From Lachnospiraceae bacterium AC2031 (lineage in GTDB: Bacteria; Bacillota; Clostridia; Lachnospirales; Lachnospiraceae), in NCBI GenBank assembly GCA_000687975.1, contig JIAB01000001.1:1178001-1242000 (forward strand): a stretch of 64,000 bases of DNA, written 5' to 3'. Below the pieces are notes generated by a model that did not search any database, was not told where the DNA came from, and saw only the letters and a program-made list of their open reading frames with translations. This document shows positions 43,688-52,995 of the stretch, piece by piece. Each line of letters starts with the position of its first letter. The stretch's first letter is position 1. Both the position numbers and the translations under genes were made by a program.

Positions 43688-46477
43688 TTAACAAATATAC
43701 TCGCCTATATCTTCAAAGTTCTCAAATGATTCCTGTTCTTTTTCAAAAGTGAATCTCATCTCTTTTAATTTGAGACCACCATTCATAAACTTAAGTCTCA
43801 TTACTCCATATCTGGAGTGGAAGAATATCTTTCTTCTGATGGACTGTACCTCACCGCCTCCATGGAAGGTAAATGTGCCGCTTGGAACTCCCTGGAAGAA
43901 AACGCCAACTGGTATCTGGGAGAGTTCCGAAAGATCTGAGCTTCCTATCAGATCTATAAAGTAACGTCCCCTCTTTTGAACATCGAAACCGAGGAAGCAT
44001 ACCGCTCCCTTACCAGTATCAATCTTTGATAGATCGATTATAGTTCCATTCTCAATCTCGTAATACTGAACATCCTCTGCTTCGATCTCTTCCGTATCAT
44101 CATCGAAGTTCTTCACCTCAACCTTGTATGGTTCGCCGCAAAGTCTCTTCAGAGCATTAGTACCCAGAAGTACCTCACATATATTTCGCGCACATCTTAC
44201 AAGCTGACCTCTCGTAATACTTCCACTTTCAAGAGCAATAAGAGTATCATCACCCATGGAATTAGTTTCTGCGTCAGGACATACTGCATAGAAGTCATTT
44301 TGTGCCAGCACAAGACGGCTAAATGAAATCTTATCGAAGGTTCCTTCGAAGTCTCCAATGTTAGCCCACCAGTCTGTCATAACAACGCCGCGGAAGCCCC
44401 ACTCTTTTCTCAGAATATTTGTATTCAGGTCATGACGTGAATTGGTCCAGATTCCATTTACAGGACCATAGGTTGTCATTACTGAATCAGCTCCTGCTTC
44501 CTTTACAGCGATCTCAAATCCCTTAAGATAAATCTCTCGAAGGGCTCTTTCTGAGATTATATTATTCTCTGTATGGCGACAGGTTTCCTGATTGTTTCCG
44601 CAGAAGTGTTTTAGTGTACCTGAAACACCGCTACTCTTAAGGCCTCTGATCTGAGCCGCAGCCATCTTTCCTGTTACCAGAGGATCCTCACTGAAGTATT
44701 CAAAGTTTCTTCCGTTAAGAGGGAATCTATGAATATTCATTCCAGGTCCAAGGAGAAAATCAACATTATTTTTATTCATCTCCATACCAAGCATACTATA
44801 AAGCTTGGTATTTAATCTTAAATTCCATGTACAAGCAAGAAGAGTCCCACTCGGAAGACTGAAAGCTCTAGTTCCTGAATCAAGTCTCATACCACTCGGA
44901 CCATCCGAGCAGCATGCGGCCGGAATACCAAAACTCTTTAGTGATTTACTCACGCCGCCAAATGCAGCAGCAGTTCCTGGAGTTACCTTAGGACTGCCCA
45001 TTCCTTCGCCTCGGATTATCACAGACAGATCTTCATCTGAAAGCTGTGCAAGAAAATCTTCCATATCTGCCTTGCCATCTCTTACATCCTTAAGCTTTAT
45101 TCCCTTATCTCCTGTAGAGGCTTTAGCTTTAGGTGTATCCTCCAGCGACTCCTCAAAGTCCATAAGTGGATAAGCCTTAACCTCTTCTTTAGTGACTATA
45201 TATTTTCCATTTTCATATACAGGTTTTATTCTCTCAAAGCTGACAGATGGAGCCATCTGACGACTAAGGCTTTCAACCAGAAGTGTATCCTCCAGAGTAA
45301 ATCTTCCCGCTTCTTTTATATCTCTTACATTGGTACCAACATAGAATACATACTCTCCGGCCTCAAGAACATAACTGCTCTCGAAACCAGTAACACCTGT
45401 CTCATCATAGGATGCTATAGTATATGGTAGTATTTCGATACTAAGTCTGCTACTTTCACCAGGATTTAGAATATCAGTCTTTAAGAATCCCGCCAGACTG
45501 AATGCTGGTTTACCAAGATTTCCCTGAGGTTTTGATACATAGAACTGAACGACTTCTTTTCCGGCCATGTCGCCCACATTCTTTACATCCGCCGATAGAG
45601 ATACCGATTTCTTCAGGTCACCACCAGCCTCACCAGGTGTTACCTCGAATTCAGTATAAGAAAGTCCATATCCGAAAGGATACATTACCGCATCTTTATT
45701 GAAGGTTTCGTAGTAACGATAACCTACATATACATCTTCTGCATAATAGTTTATCTCTCGATCACCAAAATTACCATAAGCTGAAGCATCTTCTATCTTA
45801 TGAAGGATGGTATCTGTCAGGCGCCCACTTGGGTTCGCCTTTCCAAGAAGAACATCTACACAGCCAAGTGCTCCAACCTCACCGCCCTGCCAAGCATAAA
45901 GAATAGCATCTGGAGAAATCTCCTGGATCTCCTGCATGTCAAGGATTGCGCTGACATTCATTACAAGAACCAACTTGTCATATTCTTTTCTTACTTTTCT
46001 AAGAAGAAGAGCTTCCTTTTCTGAAAGCTTAAAAGCGCCTCTTTCATCAACGTAATCCTGCTCTTCACCTGCAGTACGTCCGATGATAACAAGCGCTACA
46101 TCTGACTCAGAACGAACCTTCTTAATAAGTTCCTCTGAAACTTCCATTTCCTCCTGTGACCAAGGTTCATTTCCGAATCCAACCCCTGGGTCAAAAGGAT
46201 GTGTTTTTTCAAATTCTTTATATATCTCAAGTAGTTCTTCATTAAGAGCTATATTCTCTTCCTGAAGACCTTCAACTATGCTCCAAACCTTAGGAACATT
46301 AACCATACCACCAGAGCCTGTTCCACTCTTGTAGTAGTTATTCTGCATACGACCGAATACGGCTAATCGAGAGTCCTTTTTAAGCGGCAGTACGCCGTTA
46401 TCATTTTTCAGAAGTACTACACCTTCTGTTACAGCCTCTCTTGCTAAAGCCTCATATTCTTTCCAATCAAGTGTCAT
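43688..46477 (-). CDS. Glycoside hydrolase family 3 beta-glucosidase, domain-permuted
   Basis: A 929-residue enzyme. Unlike most GH3 proteins, the (alpha/beta)6 domain comes first (AREAVTEGVVLLKNDNGVLPL near the N-terminus, later ALVIIGRTAGEEQDYVDE and AWQGGEVGALGC), followed by an FnIII-like domain, and the TIM barrel with the catalytic Asp (RGVVMTDWW) lies in the C-terminal third. Such circular permutation is known in GH3 enzymes of rumen Butyrivibrio and Ruminococcus. It would release glucose or related sugars from oligosaccharides in the cytosol, as no signal peptide is seen. The ATG at 46475-46477 has GGGG upstream. Confidence 0.9.
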   Translation of the reverse strand: MTLDWKEYEALAREAVTEGVVLLKNDNGVLPLKKDSRLAVFGRMQNNYYKSGTGSGGMVNVPKVWSIVEGLQEENIALNEELLEIYKEFEKTHPFDPGVGFGNEPWSQEEMEVSEELIKKVRSESDVALVIIGRTAGEEQDYVDERGAFKLSEKEALLLRKVRKEYDKLVLVMNVSAILDMQEIQEISPDAILYAWQGGEVGALGCVDVLLGKANPSGRLTDTILHKIEDASAYGNFGDREINYYAEDVYVGYRYYETFNKDAVMYPFGYGLSYTEFEVTPGEAGGDLKKSVSLSADVKNVGDMAGKEVVQFYVSKPQGNLGKPAFSLAGFLKTDILNPGESSRLSIEILPYTIASYDETGVTGFESSYVLEAGEYVFYVGTNVRDIKEAGRFTLEDTLLVESLSRQMAPSVSFERIKPVYENGKYIVTKEEVKAYPLMDFEESLEDTPKAKASTGDKGIKLKDVRDGKADMEDFLAQLSDEDLSVIIRGEGMGSPKVTPGTAAAFGGVSKSLKSFGIPAACCSDGPSGMRLDSGTRAFSLPSGTLLACTWNLRLNTKLYSMLGMEMNKNNVDFLLGPGMNIHRFPLNGRNFEYFSEDPLVTGKMAAAQIRGLKSSGVSGTLKHFCGNNQETCRHTENNIISERALREIYLKGFEIAVKEAGADSVMTTYGPVNGIWTNSRHDLNTNILRKEWGFRGVVMTDWWANIGDFEGTFDKISFSRLVLAQNDFYAVCPDAETNSMGDDTLIALESGSITRGQLVRCARNICEVLLGTNALKRLCGEPYKVEVKNFDDDTEEIEAEDVQYYEIENGTIIDLSKIDTGKGAVCFLGFDVQKRGRYFIDLIGSSDLSELSQIPVGVFFQGVPSGTFTFHGGGEVQSIRRKIFFHSRYGVMRLKFMNGGLKLKEMRFTFEKEQESFENFEDIGEYIC

Positions 46478-46606
46478 GGTGTTCCCCTTTCTCTGTCTAT
46501 ATACGACAGACATTTTAACACATTTTCACCTAATTTATAGAATATAAAAATATGAGTTTTATCAATAGCATATATTTATCTTCTTTTGCCTAAATTTTGC
46601 GGTCTT

Positions 46607-48193
46607 TTAATATCCCACAGATTCCAGATCCTCCTTCACGATTCTGGCAAACTCAACCGGAGCATCATTATGTACGTAATGGCCACAGCCTTCTATAATA
46701 TCGTACTTAACAGAAACCATATCAGCATAATCGATCATATCAGTTACAGCACAGTTCCAGTCACATCCTCCAGAAATAAAAAATACTGGAACCTCGTAAG
46801 AGTCTTGAGTCTCTCTTAAATTCACCTCTAATAAATAATTCAAAAGAACCTCATTATACTTCATAAACTGGTCATAATTCAGAACCTTTGCATACCACAG
46901 CAGATCATCCGTTTCAAATGTTGGCGAAACAAATGCAGTTAAAATAGTACTCTTACTCCTAGGAGCTTTGTGGTACTTACCCGCATACTTTGTAATTTCA
47001 GACGCTGCATCTATAGTTTTTTCTCTGCAATAGTTTTCATACGCATTGGTTAAATCTGTTGTATCATCTCCTGCAGCCTGAGCCTTTTCAAGAGCATCCA
47101 GGTACTCACACTCAGCAGATGACTCGAAGCTCACAAACTGACCAACTCCGATAAATGCAGCTACCTTTTCAGGATGCTCATAAGCATACCTGCTTCCCAG
47201 TACCGAACCGTATGAATGGCCCATAATAATTATCTTACTCTGATTGAATCTATTAGATAGATAATCAACTAAAGCATCGATATCTTCTATTGCCTGATCA
47301 GGAGTAACTGTCTCATTATCCTTATCATCATTCCTTAGATATGTTCTTCCACAACCACGCTGATCCCAGCATACAACTGTATAATCATCAATCAGCTCAT
47401 TAGAAAATCTATAAGTCATCATACTGTCAGGGGCGCCTGGTCCACCATGAAGATATAGGATCACCGGAGCATCCTGATTTCGTCCTCTTATAGTAATATA
47501 TTGTTCCTGTCCATTTATCTCTACAAAGTCGGCCTCATCAACACCTTCCTTTGTATCTATAATCGAAGTAAAGAAGTTCTTATTACGTACGCCTATCAAA
47601 ACAATGCATACAGCTACGTAAAGAACAACTGGAACAAGAACAATGATTTTTATAACTCGTAAAACTTTTTCCTTTTTGCCACTCTTCTTGCTATTCTTCT
47701 CACTATTATCATCTATCTCTTCACTGAATGCTTCTTTTCTATGATTCAAATGGATTCCAATATGTCCAATTCCAAGAATGATCGAAGCTGCGATAATAAA
47801 TATATTACATGCATATATTCCTAAGAATAAAACTGCTATAACCGGAAGGCTTGCTCCCGCCACTGGAAAACCTGCAAACGAAGAATACATATCAGCCATG
47901 GTTTTCTCGCTTTTAAAGTATCTAGCCCAGTAGCACTCATAAAGAACCATCAAGATAATAGCTAGTATCAGCCAGCCAATCCATAAAGAATGAATTCTCA
48001 CGTTACAGTCAGCAAAAATAAGCACAAGTACTGAAACAAGAATCTCACCTATCCTTTCAAAGATCAGAAGAAGCTTATTCTCATTCTTGCTGAATTCCTC
48101 ATAGTCCTTCGGAAGATTTTTCGCCCAGATTCCATTTGGAATAAAAAGCATTAATAGAAATATTAAACCAACATATGAAAAGCCAAAATGCAT
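46607..48193 (-). CDS. Membrane protein with C-terminal prolyl-iminopeptidase-like hydrolase
   Basis: A 528-residue fusion. The first 155 residues have about five membrane spans, a sixth follows at about 185-205, and residues 230-528 are an alpha/beta hydrolase: oxyanion motif LYLHGGPGAPDS, VCWDQRGCGRTY, nucleophile GHSYGSVLG and catalytic His in EGCGHYVHND. These are signs of the proline iminopeptidase (S33) group. The hydrolase would be anchored, probably facing outside, and its substrate may be a short peptide or an ester. The membrane part resembles small multi-span Firmicutes proteins of unknown role. No gene is evident in the 130 bases downstream. Confidence 0.78.
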   Translation of the reverse strand: MHFGFSYVGLIFLLMLFIPNGIWAKNLPKDYEEFSKNENKLLLIFERIGEILVSVLVLIFADCNVRIHSLWIGWLILAIILMVLYECYWARYFKSEKTMADMYSSFAGFPVAGASLPVIAVLFLGIYACNIFIIAASIILGIGHIGIHLNHRKEAFSEEIDDNSEKNSKKSGKKEKVLRVIKIIVLVPVVLYVAVCIVLIGVRNKNFFTSIIDTKEGVDEADFVEINGQEQYITIRGRNQDAPVILYLHGGPGAPDSMMTYRFSNELIDDYTVVCWDQRGCGRTYLRNDDKDNETVTPDQAIEDIDALVDYLSNRFNQSKIIIMGHSYGSVLGSRYAYEHPEKVAAFIGVGQFVSFESSAECEYLDALEKAQAAGDDTTDLTNAYENYCREKTIDAASEITKYAGKYHKAPRSKSTILTAFVSPTFETDDLLWYAKVLNYDQFMKYNEVLLNYLLEVNLRETQDSYEVPVFFISGGCDWNCAVTDMIDYADMVSVKYDIIEGCGHYVHNDAPVEFARIVKEDLESVGY

Positions 48194-48305
48194 TTTTCTT
48201 ATCCTTACCCTTTCAATTAGCCTACTGTTTTCTTTCCTTTTACGTTCGCCATCTGTTGTTACATGAAGAAGATTAATATAGTGTTTTTCTTAATTCTTTC
48301 AGCCA

Positions 48306-48359
48306 TAATAAAACTCCTTCGTCATTTGATGAACCTATCTTACCAAATGACAAAGGAGT
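48306..48359 (-). terminator. Strong intrinsic terminator
   Basis: ACTCCTTCGTCATTTG (48313-48328) pairs fully, with one G.T pair, with CAAATGACAAAGGAGT (48344-48359). On the minus strand TTTTATTATG follows. It begins five bases past the gene ending at 48364. No gene is seen in 48194-48305. Confidence 0.85.
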
Positions 48360-48363
48360 AGTC

Positions 48364-48999
48364 TTAATCTGTTTCTTCTGTATTTCTTAATTGTTTCTTA
48401 AAACGGATCTGTTTAACTATAACTCTGATAATCCAGATAAATGCAAATACCACCGCATAGAAAATTAGGTTAATAAAATCAAACCAGTAGCACCATATAT
48501 AAAAAAGGAAAACTGATAGCAAACCACACACATGGGTGACTATAAAAAGGATTGGATATTCTTTTCTAAAGCCTTTTCTTGCTTTTATGGTTATGAGGAA
48601 AAAGAATAAATAAGCGATAAATGTAAAGAATAGATTTCCACCAGTAGCCATAGTAAATCTGTAATTCACTCTATTCCAAAATTCCACATCGTTTTCTGGG
48701 AACTCAGTACTTCGAAGCGAATAAAACTGCCCATCCCTAAAGATTAACTGTACCTTATCGCCTTTCTTTCTGCCTTCCGTATCCGTAACCTGGATTGATT
48801 CGCCATCACAGGTACACTGAAATTCCGTGAACCAAGGGCCTTCATGAATCACATCCCCCAGCACTCCGTCCTTCACAGTAATCTTAACTTCAGACTCCCG
48901 TACCGCCGCTATGACACTTACGACAAGTAGAGCCATAAATATCCAGAAGGATACGATCCTAAATCCATTTAAAATTTGAAATACAATCTTTTTACCCAC
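48364..48999 (-). CDS. Four-span membrane protein of unknown function
   Basis: A 211-residue protein: an N-terminal hydrophobic segment (about 12-32), an extracellular-looking part of some 85 residues containing FTEFQCTCDGESIQVTDTEG, then three hydrophobic segments (115-135, 145-168 and 172-192) and a basic tail. I do not recognise the family. It lies between the metallopeptidase-like gene (46-base gap) and a terminator, and may be cotranscribed with it. Confidence 0.6.
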   Translation of the reverse strand: MGKKIVFQILNGFRIVSFWIFMALLVVSVIAAVRESEVKITVKDGVLGDVIHEGPWFTEFQCTCDGESIQVTDTEGRKKGDKVQLIFRDGQFYSLRSTEFPENDVEFWNRVNYRFTMATGGNLFFTFIAYLFFFLITIKARKGFRKEYPILFIVTHVCGLLSVFLFYIWCYWFDFINLIFYAVVFAFIWIIRVIVKQIRFKKQLRNTEETD

Positions 49000-49045
49000 A
49001 AGAATACCCTCAATTTAGTACGAATAAAAAGATTAAACAAATCAA

Positions 49046-50086
49046 TTACTGACTTACATAATCTATTATCCCCTGTATTATTTCAGGATTAGGATACCCC
49101 TGTCCATCTTTTCCGTCAATACCATAATACATTGCGTATTTAAAGTTATCAGCCATACACTCCTCAGGATCTGTAGTATAGTCCGTATTAGCTCCGAATA
49201 CATCCTGATAATTTGACTCTTTATCCATTAAGTAATAAGTATCCGTACCATCAACTGGAACAAGCAATGTTACGCTTTCAGCATCTTCGTCAGTTTTCAC
49301 TTCAGAAAAATGCTTTTGTTTAGCCCAAACAGTATAGCAATCTACCTCCTTACCATCAATGATGAAGGTTGCATACGAATCATGATGTTCAACATCCGGA
49401 TTGGTTATGTATTTATCGCTCACACTAGGAGGAAACTCAAAATCCTCACCTGTAACAGTAAAATTGATAAGCGAGTACATCTCAGCTCTGAAATCAGGAT
49501 TATTTCTTGTAAGACAATGGAACAATTCATGCCACATCAACGTATCAAAATACTGACTTGCCTCAGGAATTATACTCATAAATATAGTTGTAGAATTCAG
49601 ATATATCTGATTGCCGTGAGTATATCCGGTAGCACCCTTGCATACTCCGTTTTCCATAGCCATATCTGTTTTTATATATACAATCTCCCCAGTTGGTGGA
49701 AGTTCATAACCATTCTTTTTGAGTGTTCTAAACATTTTTGAGATTCTACGATCCACAAGATATTTATCAAGCAAAGAGAAATCCTTAATCTCGTCAGCGG
49801 ATGCAGTCATAAGCTCATCTAATGTTGCACCCTCTTTCTGCATTCTGTACTCGATATCATTCTGTGTAAAAGCTCCATAATAATCTGTTTCAGCAAGCAG
49901 TATCTCTTTTCCCTCTTCCGCTGATGCAAAATGGTGCGGAAGCTTTCTTGCATATATTTCTGTTATGCATATATCGAATATAGTAATAAGCAATAGTAAA
50001 CAAAGTATTCCCAGGAAAATCTTTCCGCCTATTTTCTTCTTTTTTCTTTTTTCCTGCTTGTCCTGTCTTTCTTTCTTATCCTTCAT
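49046..50086 (-). CDS. Membrane-anchored putative zinc metallopeptidase
   Basis: A 346-residue protein with a basic N-terminus, a single membrane span (about 22-44) and an extracellular domain. The zinc motif HELFH lies in DTLMWHELFHCLTRNNPDFR, and a further acidic residue, perhaps in the DPEECMADNFKYAM segment near the C-terminus, may complete the site. The domain contains GEIVYIKTDMAMENGVC and YLNSTTIFMS. The family is not one I recognise by name. It may cleave surface peptides. The basic start MKDKKERQDKQEKRKKKKIG is typical of type II membrane proteins. Confidence 0.68.
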   Translation of the reverse strand: MKDKKERQDKQEKRKKKKIGGKIFLGILCLLLLITIFDICITEIYARKLPHHFASAEEGKEILLAETDYYGAFTQNDIEYRMQKEGATLDELMTASADEIKDFSLLDKYLVDRRISKMFRTLKKNGYELPPTGEIVYIKTDMAMENGVCKGATGYTHGNQIYLNSTTIFMSIIPEASQYFDTLMWHELFHCLTRNNPDFRAEMYSLINFTVTGEDFEFPPSVSDKYITNPDVEHHDSYATFIIDGKEVDCYTVWAKQKHFSEVKTDEDAESVTLLVPVDGTDTYYLMDKESNYQDVFGANTDYTTDPEECMADNFKYAMYYGIDGKDGQGYPNPEIIQGIIDYVSQ

Positions 50087-50225
50087 AATTTTCTCCTCAT
50101 TATCCCTCTAGTTTAAGTCATCAATTACTAATAAACCGATTAACCCAACTTTGATATGATACACGAACAAAAAGAACATATATCCACATTGGCGTGAATG
50201 GACAATATCATGTCGTGAATTGCAT

Positions 50226-50249
50226 AAAAAAACCTGCCAGTGGCAGGTT
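50226..50249 (-). terminator. Terminator of the hydrogenase operon
   Basis: AACCTGCC (50231-50238) pairs with GGCAGGTT (50242-50249) with loop AGT; on the minus strand the stem is followed by seven T (with the last two from the stem). It ends the operon whose last gene is 50371-51810. Confidence 0.87.
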
Positions 50250-50258
50250 ATATGGAAA

Positions 50259-50346
50259 GGCACGGGGGGAGATATGTCTTAGGGGCTTAATACTGCATTT
50301 TCGAGGTTTTATGAAAAAATCCTACAATAATTTAGATCCCCGTGCC
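50259..50346 (-). ncRNA. Structured 3' region ahead of the hydrogenase operon terminator
   Basis: GGCACGGGG (50259-50267) and CCCCGTGCC (50338-50346) form a perfect 9-bp stem closing about 70 bases, which contain an inner AGG-TTTT/AAAA-CCT hairpin. It lies between the hydrogenase stop codon and the terminator. It might be a 3' UTR element or a separate small RNA ending at the same terminator. It does not match tRNA, SRP, 6S, or any riboswitch motif I know. Confidence 0.45.
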
Positions 50347-50370
50347 ATCACCAACTAATTAATTAAATTA

Positions 50371-51810
50371 TTAATCTATATCTAAAACTGATAAAGCATC
50401 TAGTATTTTTTTCTCTAATGCTTGTTTTCCGTATTCATCTACTTTAACTTTATTTTTAACACCGTGAGTAAGAACTCCCGCTCCTCCGATACAGCCTCCT
50501 TGGCAAGCCATACCTTCTATAAAGTTATTCTTAAGGAGACCCTTACTCTTCATGATCAACGCTTTCCTGCATTCTTCGATACCGTCGCACTGAATAGCAT
50601 TTAGATTAAAATCCTCATGTCCCTGTTCCTTAAGTGCCTCAGCGACAGCCTCTGAAAGTCCACCACTCCTGGCAAATATTCTTCCGTAATATGAGGCGTT
50701 ATCAAGCACATCTTCTTCAAGAGTATTTACATCAATATCCTTGCTATCAAAGATTGCCTGAAGCTCTTCGAAGGTGAGAACTGAATCCACATAACGGTCC
50801 ACCTCATCCCTCTTCATTTCCATCTTCTTAGCGGTACATGGGCCAATAAATACTACCTTTGCATTGTCCTCATGCTCCTTGATATACTTGGCAAGAGCAA
50901 CCATCGGTGAAGGGTTATGAGATACAAAAGGAAGTAATTCCGGATAACTCTTTTCGATATATGAAACAAAGGCTGGACAGCATGAACTTGTAAGAAATTC
51001 TTTTTCAACAAGTTCCAAAGATTCTGATTTAGCAACCATATCCGCACCAAGAGCTACCTCAACTACGGTATGGAATCCAAGCTTCTTTATTCCAGCAACA
51101 ATCTGTCCTACACTTGCATAGCTGAACTGACTGTATATTGCAGGAGCGATTATTGCATAAACCTTTGAGCCATCTCCTGCCTGACTCTTCTTAATCAGAT
51201 CGATTACATTTAGAATGTATGACTTATCTGAGATTGCACCAAATGGGCACTGGTATACGCAGGCACCGCAGGAGATACATTTATCATAATCGATTGCCGC
51301 TGCGTTTTTATCATTTATTGATATAGCATTTATCTTGCAGGCAACCTGACATGGACGCTTTCTGTTTACGATAGCGGAAAAAGGACAAACCTTCGCACAC
51401 TGACCGCATTCAACACATTTGGTTTTATCAATATGAGCCACATGATTATGGTCAAATGATATCGCCCCTCTCGGACATGCGCCCTCACATCTATGAGCAA
51501 GACAGCCACGGCATGAATCCGTAACTTCATATCCTGCAGCAGGGCACTCATCACACGCAATATCTATAACCTCAATAATGTTACTATTCTCGACCTTTCC
51601 TCCCATAGCCAGCTTTACACGTTCGCCAACTATCGCGCGTTCCTTATACACGCAGCATCTCATAGTAGGTACTTTTCCTGGAACGATTTCCTTTGGAATA
51701 TCCATGATATTCTCAAGCAATGTTCCATTCCAAGCCTGCCGAGCAACTTCTCTTAACACTTTATATTTAAGGTATTGCACCTTAGTGTCAAACTTTCTTG
51801 AATTGTCCAT
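50371..51810 (-). CDS. [FeFe] hydrogenase catalytic protein (group B-like)
   Basis: A 479-residue enzyme for H2 production or uptake with ferredoxin-type electrons. The N-terminal part has Cys-rich clusters including CDECPA, CRGCLAHRCEGACPRG and ferredoxin motifs CVECGQCAKVCPF and CISCGACVYQCPF. The H-cluster ligands are intact: TSSCCPAF (L1), FIGPCTAKK (L2) and MACQGGCIGG (L3), including the Cys that relays protons. The TSCCPAF variant matches the group B lineage. It closes the operon rex to hydrogenase, 12 bases after the SpoIIE-type gene. No maturation genes (hydE, F, G) lie in this window. Confidence 0.9.
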   Translation of the reverse strand: MDNSRKFDTKVQYLKYKVLREVARQAWNGTLLENIMDIPKEIVPGKVPTMRCCVYKERAIVGERVKLAMGGKVENSNIIEVIDIACDECPAAGYEVTDSCRGCLAHRCEGACPRGAISFDHNHVAHIDKTKCVECGQCAKVCPFSAIVNRKRPCQVACKINAISINDKNAAAIDYDKCISCGACVYQCPFGAISDKSYILNVIDLIKKSQAGDGSKVYAIIAPAIYSQFSYASVGQIVAGIKKLGFHTVVEVALGADMVAKSESLELVEKEFLTSSCCPAFVSYIEKSYPELLPFVSHNPSPMVALAKYIKEHEDNAKVVFIGPCTAKKMEMKRDEVDRYVDSVLTFEELQAIFDSKDIDVNTLEEDVLDNASYYGRIFARSGGLSEAVAEALKEQGHEDFNLNAIQCDGIEECRKALIMKSKGLLKNNFIEGMACQGGCIGGAGVLTHGVKNKVKVDEYGKQALEKKILDALSVLDID

Positions 51811-51822
51811 AATAAACTCCTA

Positions 51823-52995
51823 TTAGAAATACGATATTTTAATTCGCTTTCCCATCTTGACCAGTAACTCAGACAGGTTCTGAACAAGATTCATTTTGAT
51901 GTTAAAATTGATCGGAAGATCAGGATTCTGATGTGCAGGATTTATAGCTTTTCCAACATAAAAGTTTATGTCAGTCGCTTCCTCAAAGAGTAATCTGCAT
52001 ATTAGTGAGGCACCATCTGTTCCGTAACCCCACTGCTCAAAGAATTCATTCTTCTCAAGATAATCACGAGCATTTTCTACAACCTTATTCATTGTGATTA
52101 CGCCCTCTGTAACAAGATCAACACCATCAATGCTTGCTATCGGAGGCATGTTGCTCTTATCAAATGTAAGACTAGTTATAAGTGGTTTTTTAAGCCATTT
52201 AGCTACAATAGTTGCAGTTGTTCCACCGCTCACAATATGCTTACCTTCCTTTGAGAAGAATAAGCTCATCATCCTGTTACAATCATCACGATTAGATGGT
52301 GGTCCAAAAAGAATGTTAACAGGGAACCTTTTTCTAATCTTTATTACACACGCAGTTGCATCATCACCAGGGCAATTGCCATACAGCTTGTTCACTTCAT
52401 CGATCAACATAGTGGAAAGAGTCTTAGCTGTAAAGTTACCAGCCGACATGGTGCACATATATTGCGAGATATCATCCATCTCCCAGCCAAAGTTATAACT
52501 CAGACCTATACCTGCATGTGGACACCCGTCACTCATGGCGACTATAGTATCACCCTCCAGTAGATTGATGGTTGTTTTGAATATAGTCTTATCATCGATG
52601 TGCATCTCAATCTCTGGATAATCAAATGGTTTTCCATCACGTATGAAGAGAATCTTCGGATTATCATATTGAATTATTTCCACCATCTCGCTATTGAGGA
52701 TTCTGATTATCGTAAAGGTTGAGTAAGCAACTTCTCGCACCTTACATACAGGAAGTGTTGCAGCAATTGTTGCCACACACTCTTCGATTGACATTCCCTC
52801 TGCCATCATTGTTGAAATAATCTTCGATGTGAGCGTTGAAAGAATACTGGCTTTAACACCGCTTCCCATTCCATCTGCCAGAACAATAACTTTAGAATCC
52901 TCAGATTGTTCAACTATGTCGATGTGATCGCCACACAGATTTTCACCAAAATGATTAATACTTAAATAACCGATATCTGCACATAGATCATTCAT
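51823..52995 (-). CDS. SpoIIE-type PP2C protein phosphatase with C-terminal extension
   Basis: A 390-residue protein. Residues 1-223 are a PPM/SpoIIE phosphatase: metal motifs VLADGMGSGVKAS, VAMSDGCPHAG and GNCPGDDATACVIKI. It would dephosphorylate Ser or Thr in partner proteins. Residues 224-390 form an extra domain of unknown type, with GPPSNRDDCNRM and SGGTTATIVAKWL. The ATG at 52993-52995 overlaps the stop of the sensory hydrogenase gene by eight bases, so its synthesis is tied to that gene; the longer frame to 53052 is rejected. Phosphatases next to PAS-bearing [FeFe] hydrogenases are a known arrangement. Confidence 0.88.
   Translation of the reverse strand: MNDLCADIGYLSINHFGENLCGDHIDIVEQSEDSKVIVLADGMGSGVKASILSTLTSKIISTMMAEGMSIEECVATIAATLPVCKVREVAYSTFTIIRILNSEMVEIIQYDNPKILFIRDGKPFDYPEIEMHIDDKTIFKTTINLLEGDTIVAMSDGCPHAGIGLSYNFGWEMDDISQYMCTMSAGNFTAKTLSTMLIDEVNKLYGNCPGDDATACVIKIRKRFPVNILFGPPSNRDDCNRMMSLFFSKEGKHIVSGGTTATIVAKWLKKPLITSLTFDKSNMPPIASIDGVDLVTEGVITMNKVVENARDYLEKNEFFEQWGYGTDGASLICRLLFEEATDINFYVGKAINPAHQNPDLPINFNIKMNLVQNLSELLVKMGKRIKISYF

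Noticed and set aside
50259-50346. Cyclic di-GMP riboswitch or SRP RNA
   Set aside because: Neither the GEMM core nor the SRP tetraloop region is present, and the element lies in a 3' region before a terminator.
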